The position numbers and the translations under genes are program-made. Shown piece after piece: positions 1 through 6,940 of a stretch of 64,000 nucleotides of DNA. This stretch comes from Mycobacterium sp. IDR2000157661 (GTDB lineage: Bacteria > Actinomycetota > Actinomycetes > Mycobacteriales > Mycobacteriaceae). Where the stretch lies: the NCBI RefSeq assembly GCF_022317005.1, contig NZ_CP081006.1, positions 3,968,001 to 4,032,000 on the forward strand, written 5' to 3'. The stretch's first letter is position 1. Every line of letters begins with the position of its first letter. The notes beneath the pieces are model-generated. The model was not told where the DNA came from and searched no databases. It saw nothing but the letters and a program-made list of their open reading frames with translations.

Positions 1-1300
1 CCGAACCGATCTCGCCGTCGAGGCCGTGGGCGACGGCCGGGCAGATGGTGTACTTGGCGACGTAGCGGCGGGCCCGGTTGTTGTCCGCCCCTTGATTTCC
101 GGATGTGTCGCCGGGCAGTGACCCGCGTCTGCGCTTCATCACGTGCGCGGTCTGCCAGGTGCGCAACACCACCTCACCGATGCGGCCCATCGCCTGCGCG
201 TCGCTACCGATCATCGAGATCGCACCGATGTCGTGCAGCAGGTCCTCGGCGGCGATGGTCGATGGCCGAATCCGGCTCTCCGCGAACGCGAGATCCTCCG
301 GGACGCTGGGGTTGAGGTGGTGACACACCATCAGCATGTCGAGGTGCTCGTCGAGGGTGTTGACCGTGTGCGGGCGGGTCGGGTTGGTCGAACTCGGAAG
401 CACGTGGGGTTCACCCGCCACGGTGATGATGTCGGGTGCGTGGCCGCCACCGGCGCCCTCGGTGTGGTAGGCGTGAATCGACCGGCCCTTGATCGCAGCC
501 AACGTGTTCTCCACGAAGCCCATCTCGTTGAGCGTGTCGGTGTGGATGTTGACCTGGACTCCCGCGGCCTCGGCGACGGTCAGGCAGGCGTCGATGGCGG
601 CAGGGGTGGTGCCCCAGTCCTCGTGCAACTTGAAAGCGGCTGCCCCGCCTCGCAATTGTTCCCACATGGCCTCGGCGCTGACCGTGTTGCCCTTGCCGAG
701 CAGTGCGACGTTGAGCGGCCAGGAGTCCAGCGACTCGAGCATCCGGGCCAGATGCCAGGCGCCAGGCGTCACCGTGGTGGCCTTACTGCCCTCGGCCGGT
801 CCGGTGCCGCCAGCGACGATCGTCGTGATACCGCTGCCCAGCGCCTCCTCCATGATCTGCGGGCAGATCAGATGGACGTGGCAGTCGATGGCGCCTGCGG
901 TCACGATGTGGCCGTTGCCCGCGATCACCTCCGTCGACGGGCCGACCACCAGACCGGGGTGCACACCGGACATGATGTCGGGGTTGCCCGCCTTACCGAT
1001 CGCGACGATCCGGCCATCGCGGACCCCGATGTCCGCCTTGATGATCCCCCAGTGATCGAGGATGACCGCGCCGGTGATGACGGTGTCGGGAGCGCCGTCG
1101 GCGCGGGTCGCGCGGGACTGTCCCATCGACTCGCGCAGGACCTTGCCCCCGCCGAAAACCGCTTCGTCGCCCGCGAGTCCCGGACCACCACTGCGGTCCT
1201 CGGTGATCTCGACGAACAGGTCGGTGTCGGCCAACCGGATCCGGTCACCGGTCGTGGGTCCGTACAGCGCGGTGTACCGCGCCCGCGACAACGCCGTCAT
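1..1300 (-). CDS. ureC: Urease subunit alpha (partial, C-terminus beyond window edge)
   Basis: Catalytic subunit of cytosolic nickel urease, which hydrolyses urea to ammonia and carbamate. About 433 of the roughly 570 residues usual for the family are present; the C-terminus runs off the left edge. Nickel-site motifs are visible in order: CHVHLICPQ near residue 140, the carbamylated-lysine context AAFKLHEDWG near 224, HTDTLNEMGF, AYHTEGAGGGHAPDI, the flap histidine pair in MVCHHLNP, and GSDAQAMGR. The ATG at 1300 overlaps the end of ureB, so the three structural subunits are translationally coupled. Accessory genes (ureF, ureG, ureD) would be expected beyond the edge. Family identity is secure; activity is inferred from intact motifs. 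Confidence 0.97.
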   Translation of the reverse strand, partial: MTALSRARYTALYGPTTGDRIRLADTDLFVEITEDRSGGPGLAGDEAVFGGGKVLRESMGQSRATRADGAPDTVITGAVILDHWGIIKADIGVRDGRIVAIGKAGNPDIMSGVHPGLVVGPSTEVIAGNGHIVTAGAIDCHVHLICPQIMEEALGSGITTIVAGGTGPAEGSKATTVTPGAWHLARMLESLDSWPLNVALLGKGNTVSAEAMWEQLRGGAAAFKLHEDWGTTPAAIDACLTVAEAAGVQVNIHTDTLNEMGFVENTLAAIKGRSIHAYHTEGAGGGHAPDIITVAGEPHVLPSSTNPTRPHTVNTLDEHLDMLMVCHHLNPSVPEDLAFAESRIRPSTIAAEDLLHDIGAISMIGSDAQAMGRIGEVVLRTWQTAHVMKRRRGSLPGDTSGNQGADNNRARRYVAKYTICPAVAHGLDGEIGS

Positions 1301-1623
1301 GACGGGTCCAACCGTCCGGGCGGGTTCGGGCTCAGCCCGTGCACCTCGCGGGCTCCGCGCAGTGCGACCAACGAAACCATCTGTGCGACACCGGGTTCAA
1401 AGCGCACTGCCGTGCCCGCGGGAACGTCGAGTCGGTGGCCGTGTGCGGCATCGCGGTCGAACGACAGCGCGGCGTTGGCCTGCGGCAGGTGCACGTGGCT
1501 GCCGACCTGGACCGGACGGTCGCCGGTGTTGACGACCTCCATCGTCAGCCGGTCCGCGCCCGCGTTGAGCTCGATGTCACCGTCGCCGAACACGATCTCG
1601 CCCGGGATCATCTGCGCGCTCAC
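1297..1623 (-). CDS. ureB: Urease subunit beta
   Basis: Small structural subunit of urease, 108 residues if the GTG at 1623 is used, or 104 from the ATG at 1611 (MIPGEIVFGDGDI), which is the usual family N-terminus. Diagnostic motifs are DRPVQVGSHVHLPQAN and FDRDAAHGHRLDVPAGTAVR. Its 3' end overlaps ureC by 4 nt and its GTG start overlaps the ureA stop (GTGA), which fits a coupled ureABC operon transcribed leftward. The GTG start places initiation directly on the ureA stop, so I report it, but the downstream ATG is equally possible. Confidence 0.95.
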   Translation of the reverse strand: MSAQMIPGEIVFGDGDIELNAGADRLTMEVVNTGDRPVQVGSHVHLPQANAALSFDRDAAHGHRLDVPAGTAVRFEPGVAQMVSLVALRGAREVHGLSPNPPGRLDPS

Positions 1624-1922
1624 GGGATCGGGTGGTGGACGGTGACGAGCTTGGTGCCGTCGGGAAAGGTCGCTTCGACCTGAACGTCGTGCAGCATCTC
1701 GGGCACACCCTCCATCACGTCCTCGCGGCCGAGCACCTCGCGACCGCTGACCATCAACTCGGCGACCGCGCGGCCGTCCCTCGCGCCCTCGAGGAGATGA
1801 TCGGTGATGACGGCGACAGCCTCGGGGTGGTTGAGCTTGAGCCCGCGTGCCTGCCGCCTGCGGGCGAGGTCGGCGGCATACGAGATCAGCAGCCGGTCCT
1901 GTTCATGCGGCGTCAAACGCAT
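1620..1922 (-). CDS. ureA: Urease subunit gamma
   Basis: Smallest urease structural subunit, 100 residues from the ATG at 1922 (MRLTPHEQDRLL), the standard N-terminus of the family. An upstream in-frame start at 1940 would add six residues (MAISRT) but has no family support. Motifs are LNHPEAVAVITDHLLEGARDG and GVPEMLHDVQVEATFPDG. First gene of ureABC. It is separated by 72 nt from the upstream same-strand thioesterase, so the two may share a transcript, as the order Rv1847-ureA in M. tuberculosis suggests. Confidence 0.95.
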   Translation of the reverse strand: MRLTPHEQDRLLISYAADLARRRQARGLKLNHPEAVAVITDHLLEGARDGRAVAELMVSGREVLGREDVMEGVPEMLHDVQVEATFPDGTKLVTVHHPIP

Positions 1923-1994
1923 AGTGCGCGATATTGCCACGGCGCGCGGCGATCAGCAGCGCGGAGTCACGGCCGCACCGCCGTCCGGGAAGTG

Positions 1995-2396
1995 CTATTC
2001 GGGCATATTCTGCAGTCGGACCTGCCCCCGCGCGACGAGACGGTCGTCGTCGTCGGTGATGGAGATCGACCACAGCTGTTGGCGGCGCCCCCGGTGAATC
2101 GGCGTGGAGACCGCGGTGACGGTGCCCGACGAGATGGCCCGCAGGAAATCGGTGTTGTTGTTGACGCCTACCACGTGACCGCCGCCGTGCTCGGTCAGCC
2201 AGGTCTGGGCGGACACGCTGGCCAGGCTTTCGATGACCGAGCAGTACACCCCACCGTGCACGATTCCGAAGGGCTGCAGCAGCCGATCGTCGATCTTCAA
2301 CTGCGCACGGCCCCCGTCGGGTCCCATCTGTAGATACGTCAGGCCCAGTTCGGTGTCGAACCCCTTGCCCAGCGAACTCGATGCGTCGGATGTCAC
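1995..2396 (-). CDS. Hotdog-fold thioesterase (PaaI-like, Rv1847 homologue)
   Basis: A 133-residue single-domain hotdog protein. The PaaI-type signature is seen in FGIVHGGVYCSVIESLAS (near residues 43-60) with the downstream segment GVNNNTDFLRAISSGTVTA, the usual acyl-CoA thioesterase layout. It probably hydrolyses a small aryl- or acyl-CoA; the substrate cannot be told from the sequence. It starts at a GTG (2396) and is divergent from the rhodanese gene across a 64-bp spacer. It sits upstream of ureA in the same direction, as Rv1847 does; no functional link to urease is established. Confidence 0.85.
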   Translation of the reverse strand: MTSDASSSLGKGFDTELGLTYLQMGPDGGRAQLKIDDRLLQPFGIVHGGVYCSVIESLASVSAQTWLTEHGGGHVVGVNNNTDFLRAISSGTVTAVSTPIHRGRRQQLWSISITDDDDRLVARGQVRLQNMPE

Positions 2397-2448
2397 GCGA
2401 TCGTGTCTACACGGTGGCTTTTCGGTCCGGGGCCGGGGGTCGGGCGGT

Positions 2449-2454
2449 TAGGGT
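2449..2454 (+). promoter_or_regulatory. Leaderless-type -10 box (TAGGGT) for the rhodanese gene
   Basis: TAGGGT lies exactly 6 nt before the ATG at 2461, so transcription would start on or next to the A of the start codon. There is no purine-rich Shine-Dalgarno sequence between them. TANNNT at this distance is the known signature of leaderless mycobacterial mRNAs; the start site itself is inferred. Confidence 0.6.
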
Positions 2455-2460
2455 CGGGGT

Positions 2461-2838
2461 ATGGCCAAGAGTGCGAAAGATCTGGTAGCCGCCGCCAACG
2501 AGGTCGTGCCTCGAATCTCGCCTGCCGACGCCCAGGACATGATCGCCGACGGCGCCTTGGTCGTCGACGTCCGCGACGCACCGGAAGTGCAGCAGAGTGG
2601 GAAAGTGGCCGGCGCCGTCCACGTGCCGCGCGGGATGCTGGAGTTCCGCGCCGACCCCGAATCGCCGTATCACGACCCCAGTTTCAGCAAGGACAAGGCG
2701 GTGATCGTCTACTGCGCGTCGGGCGGCCGCTCGGCGCTGTCCGGTCAGGCGCTCAAGGAACTCGGCTACGACCGGGTCTACAACCTCGGCGGCTTCGGCG
2801 ACTGGGCTGACAGCGGGGGCGCTGTCGAAACCGTCTGA
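2461..2838 (+). CDS. Rhodanese-like sulfurtransferase domain protein
   Basis: A 125-residue single rhodanese domain. The predicted active-site cysteine lies in the loop YCASGGRSALSG (near residues 83-94). The other family hallmarks are VVDVRDAPE near residue 36 and the C-terminal YNLGGFGDWADSGG. Such proteins carry a persulfide on the loop cysteine and move sulfane sulfur to an acceptor; the acceptor is unknown. The gene stands alone, is apparently leaderless, and ends before a strong hairpin at 2866-2900 that separates it from the convergent FhuF-like gene. Confidence 0.9.
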   Translation: MAKSAKDLVAAANEVVPRISPADAQDMIADGALVVDVRDAPEVQQSGKVAGAVHVPRGMLEFRADPESPYHDPSFSKDKAVIVYCASGGRSALSGQALKELGYDRVYNLGGFGDWADSGGAVETV

Positions 2839-2865
2839 GCTCCAACGACTTCCGTGTCACGGAGC

Positions 2866-2900
2866 GGACAGGCCCCGCACCGATAGTGCGGGGCCTGTCC
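2866..2900. terminator. Perfect 15-bp-stem hairpin between convergent genes
   Basis: A 15-bp perfect inverted repeat (2866-2880 against 2886-2900) encloses a 5-nt loop (cgata). It lies 28 nt after the rhodanese stop and 83 nt after the FhuF-like gene's stop, so it can work in both directions. It has no long U tract, as is common for mycobacterial terminators. It is the only convergent junction in the window with such a stem-loop. Confidence 0.75.
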
Positions 2901-2982
2901 TTCGTGTGGACCGGGAGTCTCTGCAGCCCTCAGGACTCCGGTGCGGTCCGGTGGTTCGGCCGGTGTGCCTGCGATCTGCATA

Positions 2983-3783
2983 TCAGCATAGGCAAGGCTT
3001 CCCTAATCTCGCAAGACCTTCCCCGATGTGGCTCCTGGCCGCGCCACGTACCGGCAGCCCGAAACCGACGAATGCGTCCAGCACGGCCTGTCCGCGGCGC
3101 ATGCTTGCCAATTCGCTCGAACCGGCCAGCAGCGGCACCTGGGTGGCCGCACCGACGACGGCGCCCCCGACCGCGTGCCACATCGCCGCGACCGACATCC
3201 CCGCGCCGCTGATGTCGGCCAGCCTGGCGAACAGCGGTGCCAGGGTGCGGTGGCTGCGGTGGGCGACCCACGTGGTCAGCGCCGCCTCGCTGGGCAAGGC
3301 CACGATGCCCTCGCGGACCGAATGCCCGGCCCGCCGCGATCGACGTCCACGGAAGTACGGATCGTCGGGCAGGGCGCGCAGCGTCGGATCCACTACGGCC
3401 ACCCAGTCGATCGCCCCCTCGGAGTCGACGTGGACCCACAGGTTCTCCGGGCCGGTGTCCCAGGCCCGGCCTTCCATCGACAGCAGCGGTATCACGCGGC
3501 CGACGACGACATGGGCGAGCGTGACCGCCAGCTGGTGGGTGACCGCTGCGCGGCTGTCGGTCTCCTCGGCGGCGAGGTCGAACATGGTCTGCAACCGGTC
3601 CGCAGTCAGCGCCTCGGCCAGTGGCCACCAGCGCCGCCGGGACAGATCACCCATCACCGCCACCCCATAGACCCGCGGGCATTCGGGGCACAGCTCGCGG
3701 AGTCGTCGGCTCGACTCGTGCAGGGGAAGGGTTCGGTCGATCGCCATGCTTGCGATGAGCGGATCGTCGACGGCAACCGTCAT
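2983..3783 (-). CDS. FhuF-like, iron-regulated protein (putative ferric-siderophore reductase, tail atypical)
   Basis: A 266-residue protein from the ATG at 3783 (MTVAVDDPLIASM), which has a good GGAGGTG ribosome site. A longer frame reaches 3921 but would run through the promoter. The middle segment (AVTHQLAVTLAHVVVGRVIP, then SMEGRAWDTGPENLWVHVD) resembles the FhuF/IucA-C-terminal family that reduces or handles ferric siderophores. An IdeR box overlaps its -10, which supports an iron role. FhuF reductases normally end with a CC...CxxC iron-sulfur motif. Here the protein stops at LGKPCLC, so that motif is incomplete and the end may be truncated. Without the Fe-S tail the reductase function is a guess. 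Confidence 0.55.
   Translation of the reverse strand: MTVAVDDPLIASMAIDRTLPLHESSRRLRELCPECPRVYGVAVMGDLSRRRWWPLAEALTADRLQTMFDLAAEETDSRAAVTHQLAVTLAHVVVGRVIPLLSMEGRAWDTGPENLWVHVDSEGAIDWVAVVDPTLRALPDDPYFRGRRSRRAGHSVREGIVALPSEAALTTWVAHRSHRTLAPLFARLADISGAGMSVAAMWHAVGGAVVGAATQVPLLAGSSELASMRRGQAVLDAFVGFGLPVRGAARSHIGEGLARLGKPCLC
2988..3006. promoter_or_regulatory. Second IdeR-box-like palindrome at the 3' end of the FhuF-like gene
   Basis: ATAGGCAAGGCTTCCCTAA matches the 19-bp mycobacterial IdeR consensus at 16 of 19 positions when W positions are allowed. It lies inside the last codons of the FhuF-like gene, where no downstream gene would use it. It may be chance or the remnant of a lost iron-regulated promoter. 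Confidence 0.35.
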
Positions 3784-3803
3784 GACACCTCCGTACGACT
3801 GAG

Positions 3804-3822
3804 TTAGGTTAGCCTTACTATA
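3804..3822 (-). promoter_or_regulatory. IdeR iron box overlapping the promoter of the FhuF-like gene
   Basis: TTAGGTTAGCCTTACTATA fits the 19-bp IdeR operator consensus with two mismatches, and the left half is perfect. On the minus strand the box contains a TATAGT -10 hexamer (3817-3822). Bound Fe-IdeR would therefore cover the promoter and repress transcription when iron is sufficient. It ends 20 nt before the ATG at 3783. Confidence 0.8.
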
Positions 3823-3949
3823 GCTAGGCGCCCAACCAGCGCCACCGCGTGTGACTGGTCTCACACCGTGGCAAGACAAGGCTGTGAACACGGTGCCGAC
3901 CCGGCTCAGCCTGTGGAACAAGACGTAGGTCTGGCGGGATACGACACAT

Positions 3950-3981
3950 CGTAGTAAACCCGTAGTACGCTGGTTCTACAG
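3950..3981 (+). promoter_or_regulatory. Possible BlaI operator region
   Basis: Two direct CGTAGTA copies (from 3950 and 3961) and a TTCTACAG half-site (3974-3981) lie 22-53 nt before the blaI ATG. BlaI/MecI operators are built from TACTACA/TGTAGTA half-sites, so autoregulation here is plausible. The arrangement is not a clean palindrome. Confidence 0.35.
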
Positions 3982-4002
3982 CCGCGAGGAGATGAACGAA
4001 CG

Positions 4003-4419
4003 ATGGCGAAATTGACGCGTCTCGGGGAACTTGAACGCGCGGTCATGGATCACCTGTGGTCCGCGCGTGACCCCCAAACCGTGCGCCAGGTTCACGAGGC
4101 GCTGTCGGCCCACCGGGATCTGGCCTACACCACGATAATGACCGTGTTGCAGCGGTTGGCGAAGAAGAACCTCGTCGTGCAGCACCGCGACGACCGAGCG
4201 CACCGATATGCCCCCACGCATGGCCGTGACGAGCTGGTCGCCGGCCTCATGGTCGACGCCCTCGACCAGGCCGCCGACTCGGGCAGCCGGGAGGCGGCGT
4301 TGGTGCACTTCGTCGAGCGCGTCGGCGCCGACGAGGCCGCGGCGCTGCGCCGTGCGCTCGCCGAACTGGAATCCAAACACCGCCTACCGCCGCCCGCTGG
4401 CGATCCGGGCACCGGCTGA
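4003..4419 (+). CDS. blaI: BlaI-family transcriptional repressor
   Basis: A 138-residue winged-helix repressor of the BlaI/MecI/CopY family. Its N-terminal half has the usual layout LGELERAVMDHLWS, then a recognition region around DLAYTTIMTVLQRLAKKNLV, and a C-terminal dimerisation helix (EAAALRRALAELE). In M. tuberculosis, BlaI (Rv1846c) represses blaC and its own operon and is inactivated when the BlaR protease responds to beta-lactams. The start follows a GAGGAG motif. blaR begins 14 nt downstream on the same strand, so the two are co-transcribed, and the half-sites upstream fit autorepression. Confidence 0.93.
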   Translation: MAKLTRLGELERAVMDHLWSARDPQTVRQVHEALSAHRDLAYTTIMTVLQRLAKKNLVVQHRDDRAHRYAPTHGRDELVAGLMVDALDQAADSGSREAALVHFVERVGADEAAALRRALAELESKHRLPPPAGDPGTG

Positions 4420-4433
4420 GGGAGACTTGCAGC

Positions 4434-5378
4434 GTGTCCGCGCTGGCATTCACCGTCATGGCGCTGGTCCTGTCGGGACCGGTGCCGGCGATGCTGGCGC
4501 GGGCGGCCTGGCCCTTTCGTGCCCCACGTGCGGCGATCGTGTTGTGGCAGGCGATCGCGCTGGCCGCGGTGCTCTCGGCGTTCTCGGCCGGTATCGCCAT
4601 CGCCCTGCGGCTGTTCGCGCCGGGATCCGACGGCAGGCCCACCGCGACGATCGTCCGTGAGATCGGCGCCCTTGGGTGGCCGCTGTGGATGGCCTATGTC
4701 GCGGTCTTCGCGTTGACCCTCGTCGTCGGCGGCCGCCTCGCGGTCTCGGTGCTACAGGTCGCGGTCGCCACTCGGCGTCGCCGCGCACATCACCGGATGG
4801 TCGTCGACCTGGTCGGCAAGTCGCGCAAATGGGGGCACCTTCCGCTTGCGGGGGACGGTCTGCGGATTCTCGACGTCGACCAGCCGCTGGCCTACTGCCT
4901 GCCCGGGGTGCGCAGCCGGGTGGTGGTCAGCGAAGGGACGCTGACGCGGTTGTCGGACAAGGAGATCGCCGCCATCCTGTCCCACGAGCGGGCCCACCTG
5001 CGGGCCCGCCACGACCTCGTCCTCGAGATGTTCACCGCAGTGCACGCCGCGTTCCCGAGGTTCGTGCGCAGCGGCAGCGCATTGGACGCCGTCCGCACGC
5101 TGATCGAGATGCTCGCCGACGACGCCGCGGTGCGCACCGCCGGTCCCACCCCGCTGGCACGGGCGCTCGTCGCCTGCGCGGCGGGACCCGCACCGTCGGG
5201 GGCGCTGGCCGCGGGTGGGCCGACCACGGTGTTGCGCGTACGCCGTCTGGGCGGTCAGGGCAACAGCCTGCTGCTCGCTGCGGGCGCCTACCTCTGCGCC
5301 GCCGCGGTTCTGGTGCTGCCGACCGTCGCGGTGGTGGTGCCGTGGCTGACGGAACTCCACCGGCTCTTCATCGCATAG
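4434..5378 (+). CDS. blaR: BlaR-type M56 membrane metalloprotease
   Basis: A 314-residue integral membrane protein starting at GTG. Hydrophobic segments occupy roughly residues 1-60, 80-110 and 280-310. A cytosolic zinc-protease motif HERAH (ILSHERAHLRARHD, near residue 188) sits between them, followed by an MLADDAAVR segment typical of M56 peptidases. It lacks the C-terminal penicillin-binding sensor of staphylococcal BlaR1, as Rv1845c does, so how it senses cell-wall damage is unclear. It probably cleaves BlaI encoded just upstream. Confidence 0.88.
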   Translation: MSALAFTVMALVLSGPVPAMLARAAWPFRAPRAAIVLWQAIALAAVLSAFSAGIAIALRLFAPGSDGRPTATIVREIGALGWPLWMAYVAVFALTLVVGGRLAVSVLQVAVATRRRRAHHRMVVDLVGKSRKWGHLPLAGDGLRILDVDQPLAYCLPGVRSRVVVSEGTLTRLSDKEIAAILSHERAHLRARHDLVLEMFTAVHAAFPRFVRSGSALDAVRTLIEMLADDAAVRTAGPTPLARALVACAAGPAPSGALAAGGPTTVLRVRRLGGQGNSLLLAAGAYLCAAAVLVLPTVAVVVPWLTELHRLFIA

Positions 5379-5436
5379 GGAACACTCAGCGCCGACGCGC
5401 GATCTATCCACAACCAAACAACGAAAGGCTGCCCGT

Positions 5437-6897
5437 ATGACCTCGTCCGACGCCTCCGCTTCCGCCACCGCTCAGATCGGCGTCACGGGGCTGGCCGTGA
5501 TGGGGTCGAACATCGCCCGCAATTTCGCCAGGCACGGGTACACCGTCGCCCTGCACAACCGGTCCATCGCCAAGACCGATGCACTGCTCGAGCAGCACGG
5601 TTCGGACGGCGAATTCGTTCGCACCGAGACGATCGCGCAGTTCCTCGACGCCCTGGAGAGACCCCGGCGGGTGCTCATCATGGTCAAGGCCGGAGATCCC
5701 ACCGATGCGGTGATCAACGAGCTCGCCGACGCGATGGAGGAAGGCGACATCATCATCGACGGCGGCAACGCCCTCTACACCGACACCATCCGCCGCGAGA
5801 AGGCGATGCGCGAACGCGGTCTGCACTTCGTCGGCGCGGGTATCTCCGGTGGCGAGGAGGGCGCGCTCAACGGTCCGTCGATCATGCCAGGGGGTCCCGC
5901 CGAGTCCTACAAGTCGCTCGGCCCGCTGCTGGAGGAGATCTCCGCGCACGTCGACGGGGTACCGTGCTGCACCCACATCGGCCCCGACGGCGCCGGTCAC
6001 TTCGTCAAGATGGTGCACAACGGCATCGAGTACTCCGACATGCAGCTCATCGGCGAGGCCTACCAGCTGCTTCGCGACGGGCTCGGCAAGAGCGCCGCTG
6101 AGATCGCCGACGTGTTCGACAGCTGGAACTCCGGCGACCTCGACAGCTTCCTGGTCGAGATCACCGCGAAGGTGCTGCGCCAGACCGACGCCAAGACCGG
6201 CAAGCCGCTGGTCGACGTCATCCTCGACGAGGCCGAACAGAAGGGCACCGGTCGCTGGACCGTTAAGTCGGCCCTCGATCTGGGTGTACCGGTGACCGGC
6301 ATCGCCGAGGCGGTGTTCGCGCGCGCGTTGTCGGGTTCGGTGGCCCAGCGGACGGCGACCACCGGGCTGGCCTCCGGTGACCTCGGTGACAAGCCGAGCA
6401 ACGCAGAAGAGTTCACCGAGGACATCCGCCAGGCGCTGTACGCGTCGAAGATCATCGCCTACGCGCAGGGCTTCAACCAGATCCAAGCAGGCAGCGCTGA
6501 GTACGACTGGGACATCACCCCCGGCGACATGGCCACCATCTGGCGCGGGGGCTGCATCATCCGGGCCAAGTTCCTCAACCGGATCAAGGACGCCTTCGAC
6601 GAGAACCCGGACCTGCCGAGCCTGATCGTCGCGCCGTATTTCCGCAGCGCGATCGAGTCGGCGGTCGACGGCTGGCGGCGCGTCGTGGTCACCGCGACCG
6701 AACTGGGCATCCCGATCCCCGGCTTCTCGTCGGCCCTGTCCTACTACGACGGACTGCGCCAGGAGCGCCTGCCCGCCGCGCTGACCCAGGGCCTGCGCGA
6801 CTTCTTCGGCGCGCACACCTACGGCCGCATCGACGCCGACCGCGCCGAGCGCTTCCACACGCTGTGGAGCGGTGACCGCAGCGAGGTCAAGGCCTGA
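5437..6897 (+). CDS. gnd: 6-phosphogluconate dehydrogenase (decarboxylating)
   Basis: A 486-residue cytosolic enzyme of the oxidative pentose phosphate pathway: 6-phosphogluconate plus NADP+ gives ribulose 5-phosphate, CO2 and NADPH. The N-terminal Rossmann motif is GVTGLAVMGSNIARNFARHG. The substrate loop GAGISGGEEGA, the active-site segment HFVKMVHNGIEYSDMQLIGE with the catalytic lysine, and EQKGTGRWT are all present. Length is normal for the long homodimeric class. An ATG with a GAAAGG ribosome site follows the BlaR gene by 58 nt. It corresponds to gnd1 (Rv1844c), and guaB1 follows on the same strand. Confidence 0.97.
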   Translation: MTSSDASASATAQIGVTGLAVMGSNIARNFARHGYTVALHNRSIAKTDALLEQHGSDGEFVRTETIAQFLDALERPRRVLIMVKAGDPTDAVINELADAMEEGDIIIDGGNALYTDTIRREKAMRERGLHFVGAGISGGEEGALNGPSIMPGGPAESYKSLGPLLEEISAHVDGVPCCTHIGPDGAGHFVKMVHNGIEYSDMQLIGEAYQLLRDGLGKSAAEIADVFDSWNSGDLDSFLVEITAKVLRQTDAKTGKPLVDVILDEAEQKGTGRWTVKSALDLGVPVTGIAEAVFARALSGSVAQRTATTGLASGDLGDKPSNAEEFTEDIRQALYASKIIAYAQGFNQIQAGSAEYDWDITPGDMATIWRGGCIIRAKFLNRIKDAFDENPDLPSLIVAPYFRSAIESAVDGWRRVVVTATELGIPIPGFSSALSYYDGLRQERLPAALTQGLRDFFGAHTYGRIDADRAERFHTLWSGDRSEVKA

Positions 6898-6929
6898 GAC
6901 TCCTCCGGACTGACTCCCCCGGCGACAAC

Positions 6930-6935
6930 TAGACT
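6930..6935 (+). promoter_or_regulatory. -10 box (TAGACT) for guaB1
   Basis: TAGACT lies 5 nt before the GTG at 6941 and 8 nt before the ATG at 6944, which places the start site on or beside the initiation codon. It supports an independent, leaderless guaB1 transcript as well as read-through from gnd. Confidence 0.5.
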
Positions 6936-6940
6936 CGCCG

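Noticed and set aside
143..1645. 500-codon open frame on the plus strand
   Set aside because: It is antisense to ureC and ureB, which carry all urease motifs; long antisense frames are usual in GC-rich DNA.
2778..2981. 67-codon minus-strand frame with a CGAC motif just downstream of the FhuF-like gene, considered as a lost Fe-S tail
   Set aside because: Its codons lie over the terminator hairpin and antisense to rhodanese, with no start signal and no CC motif.
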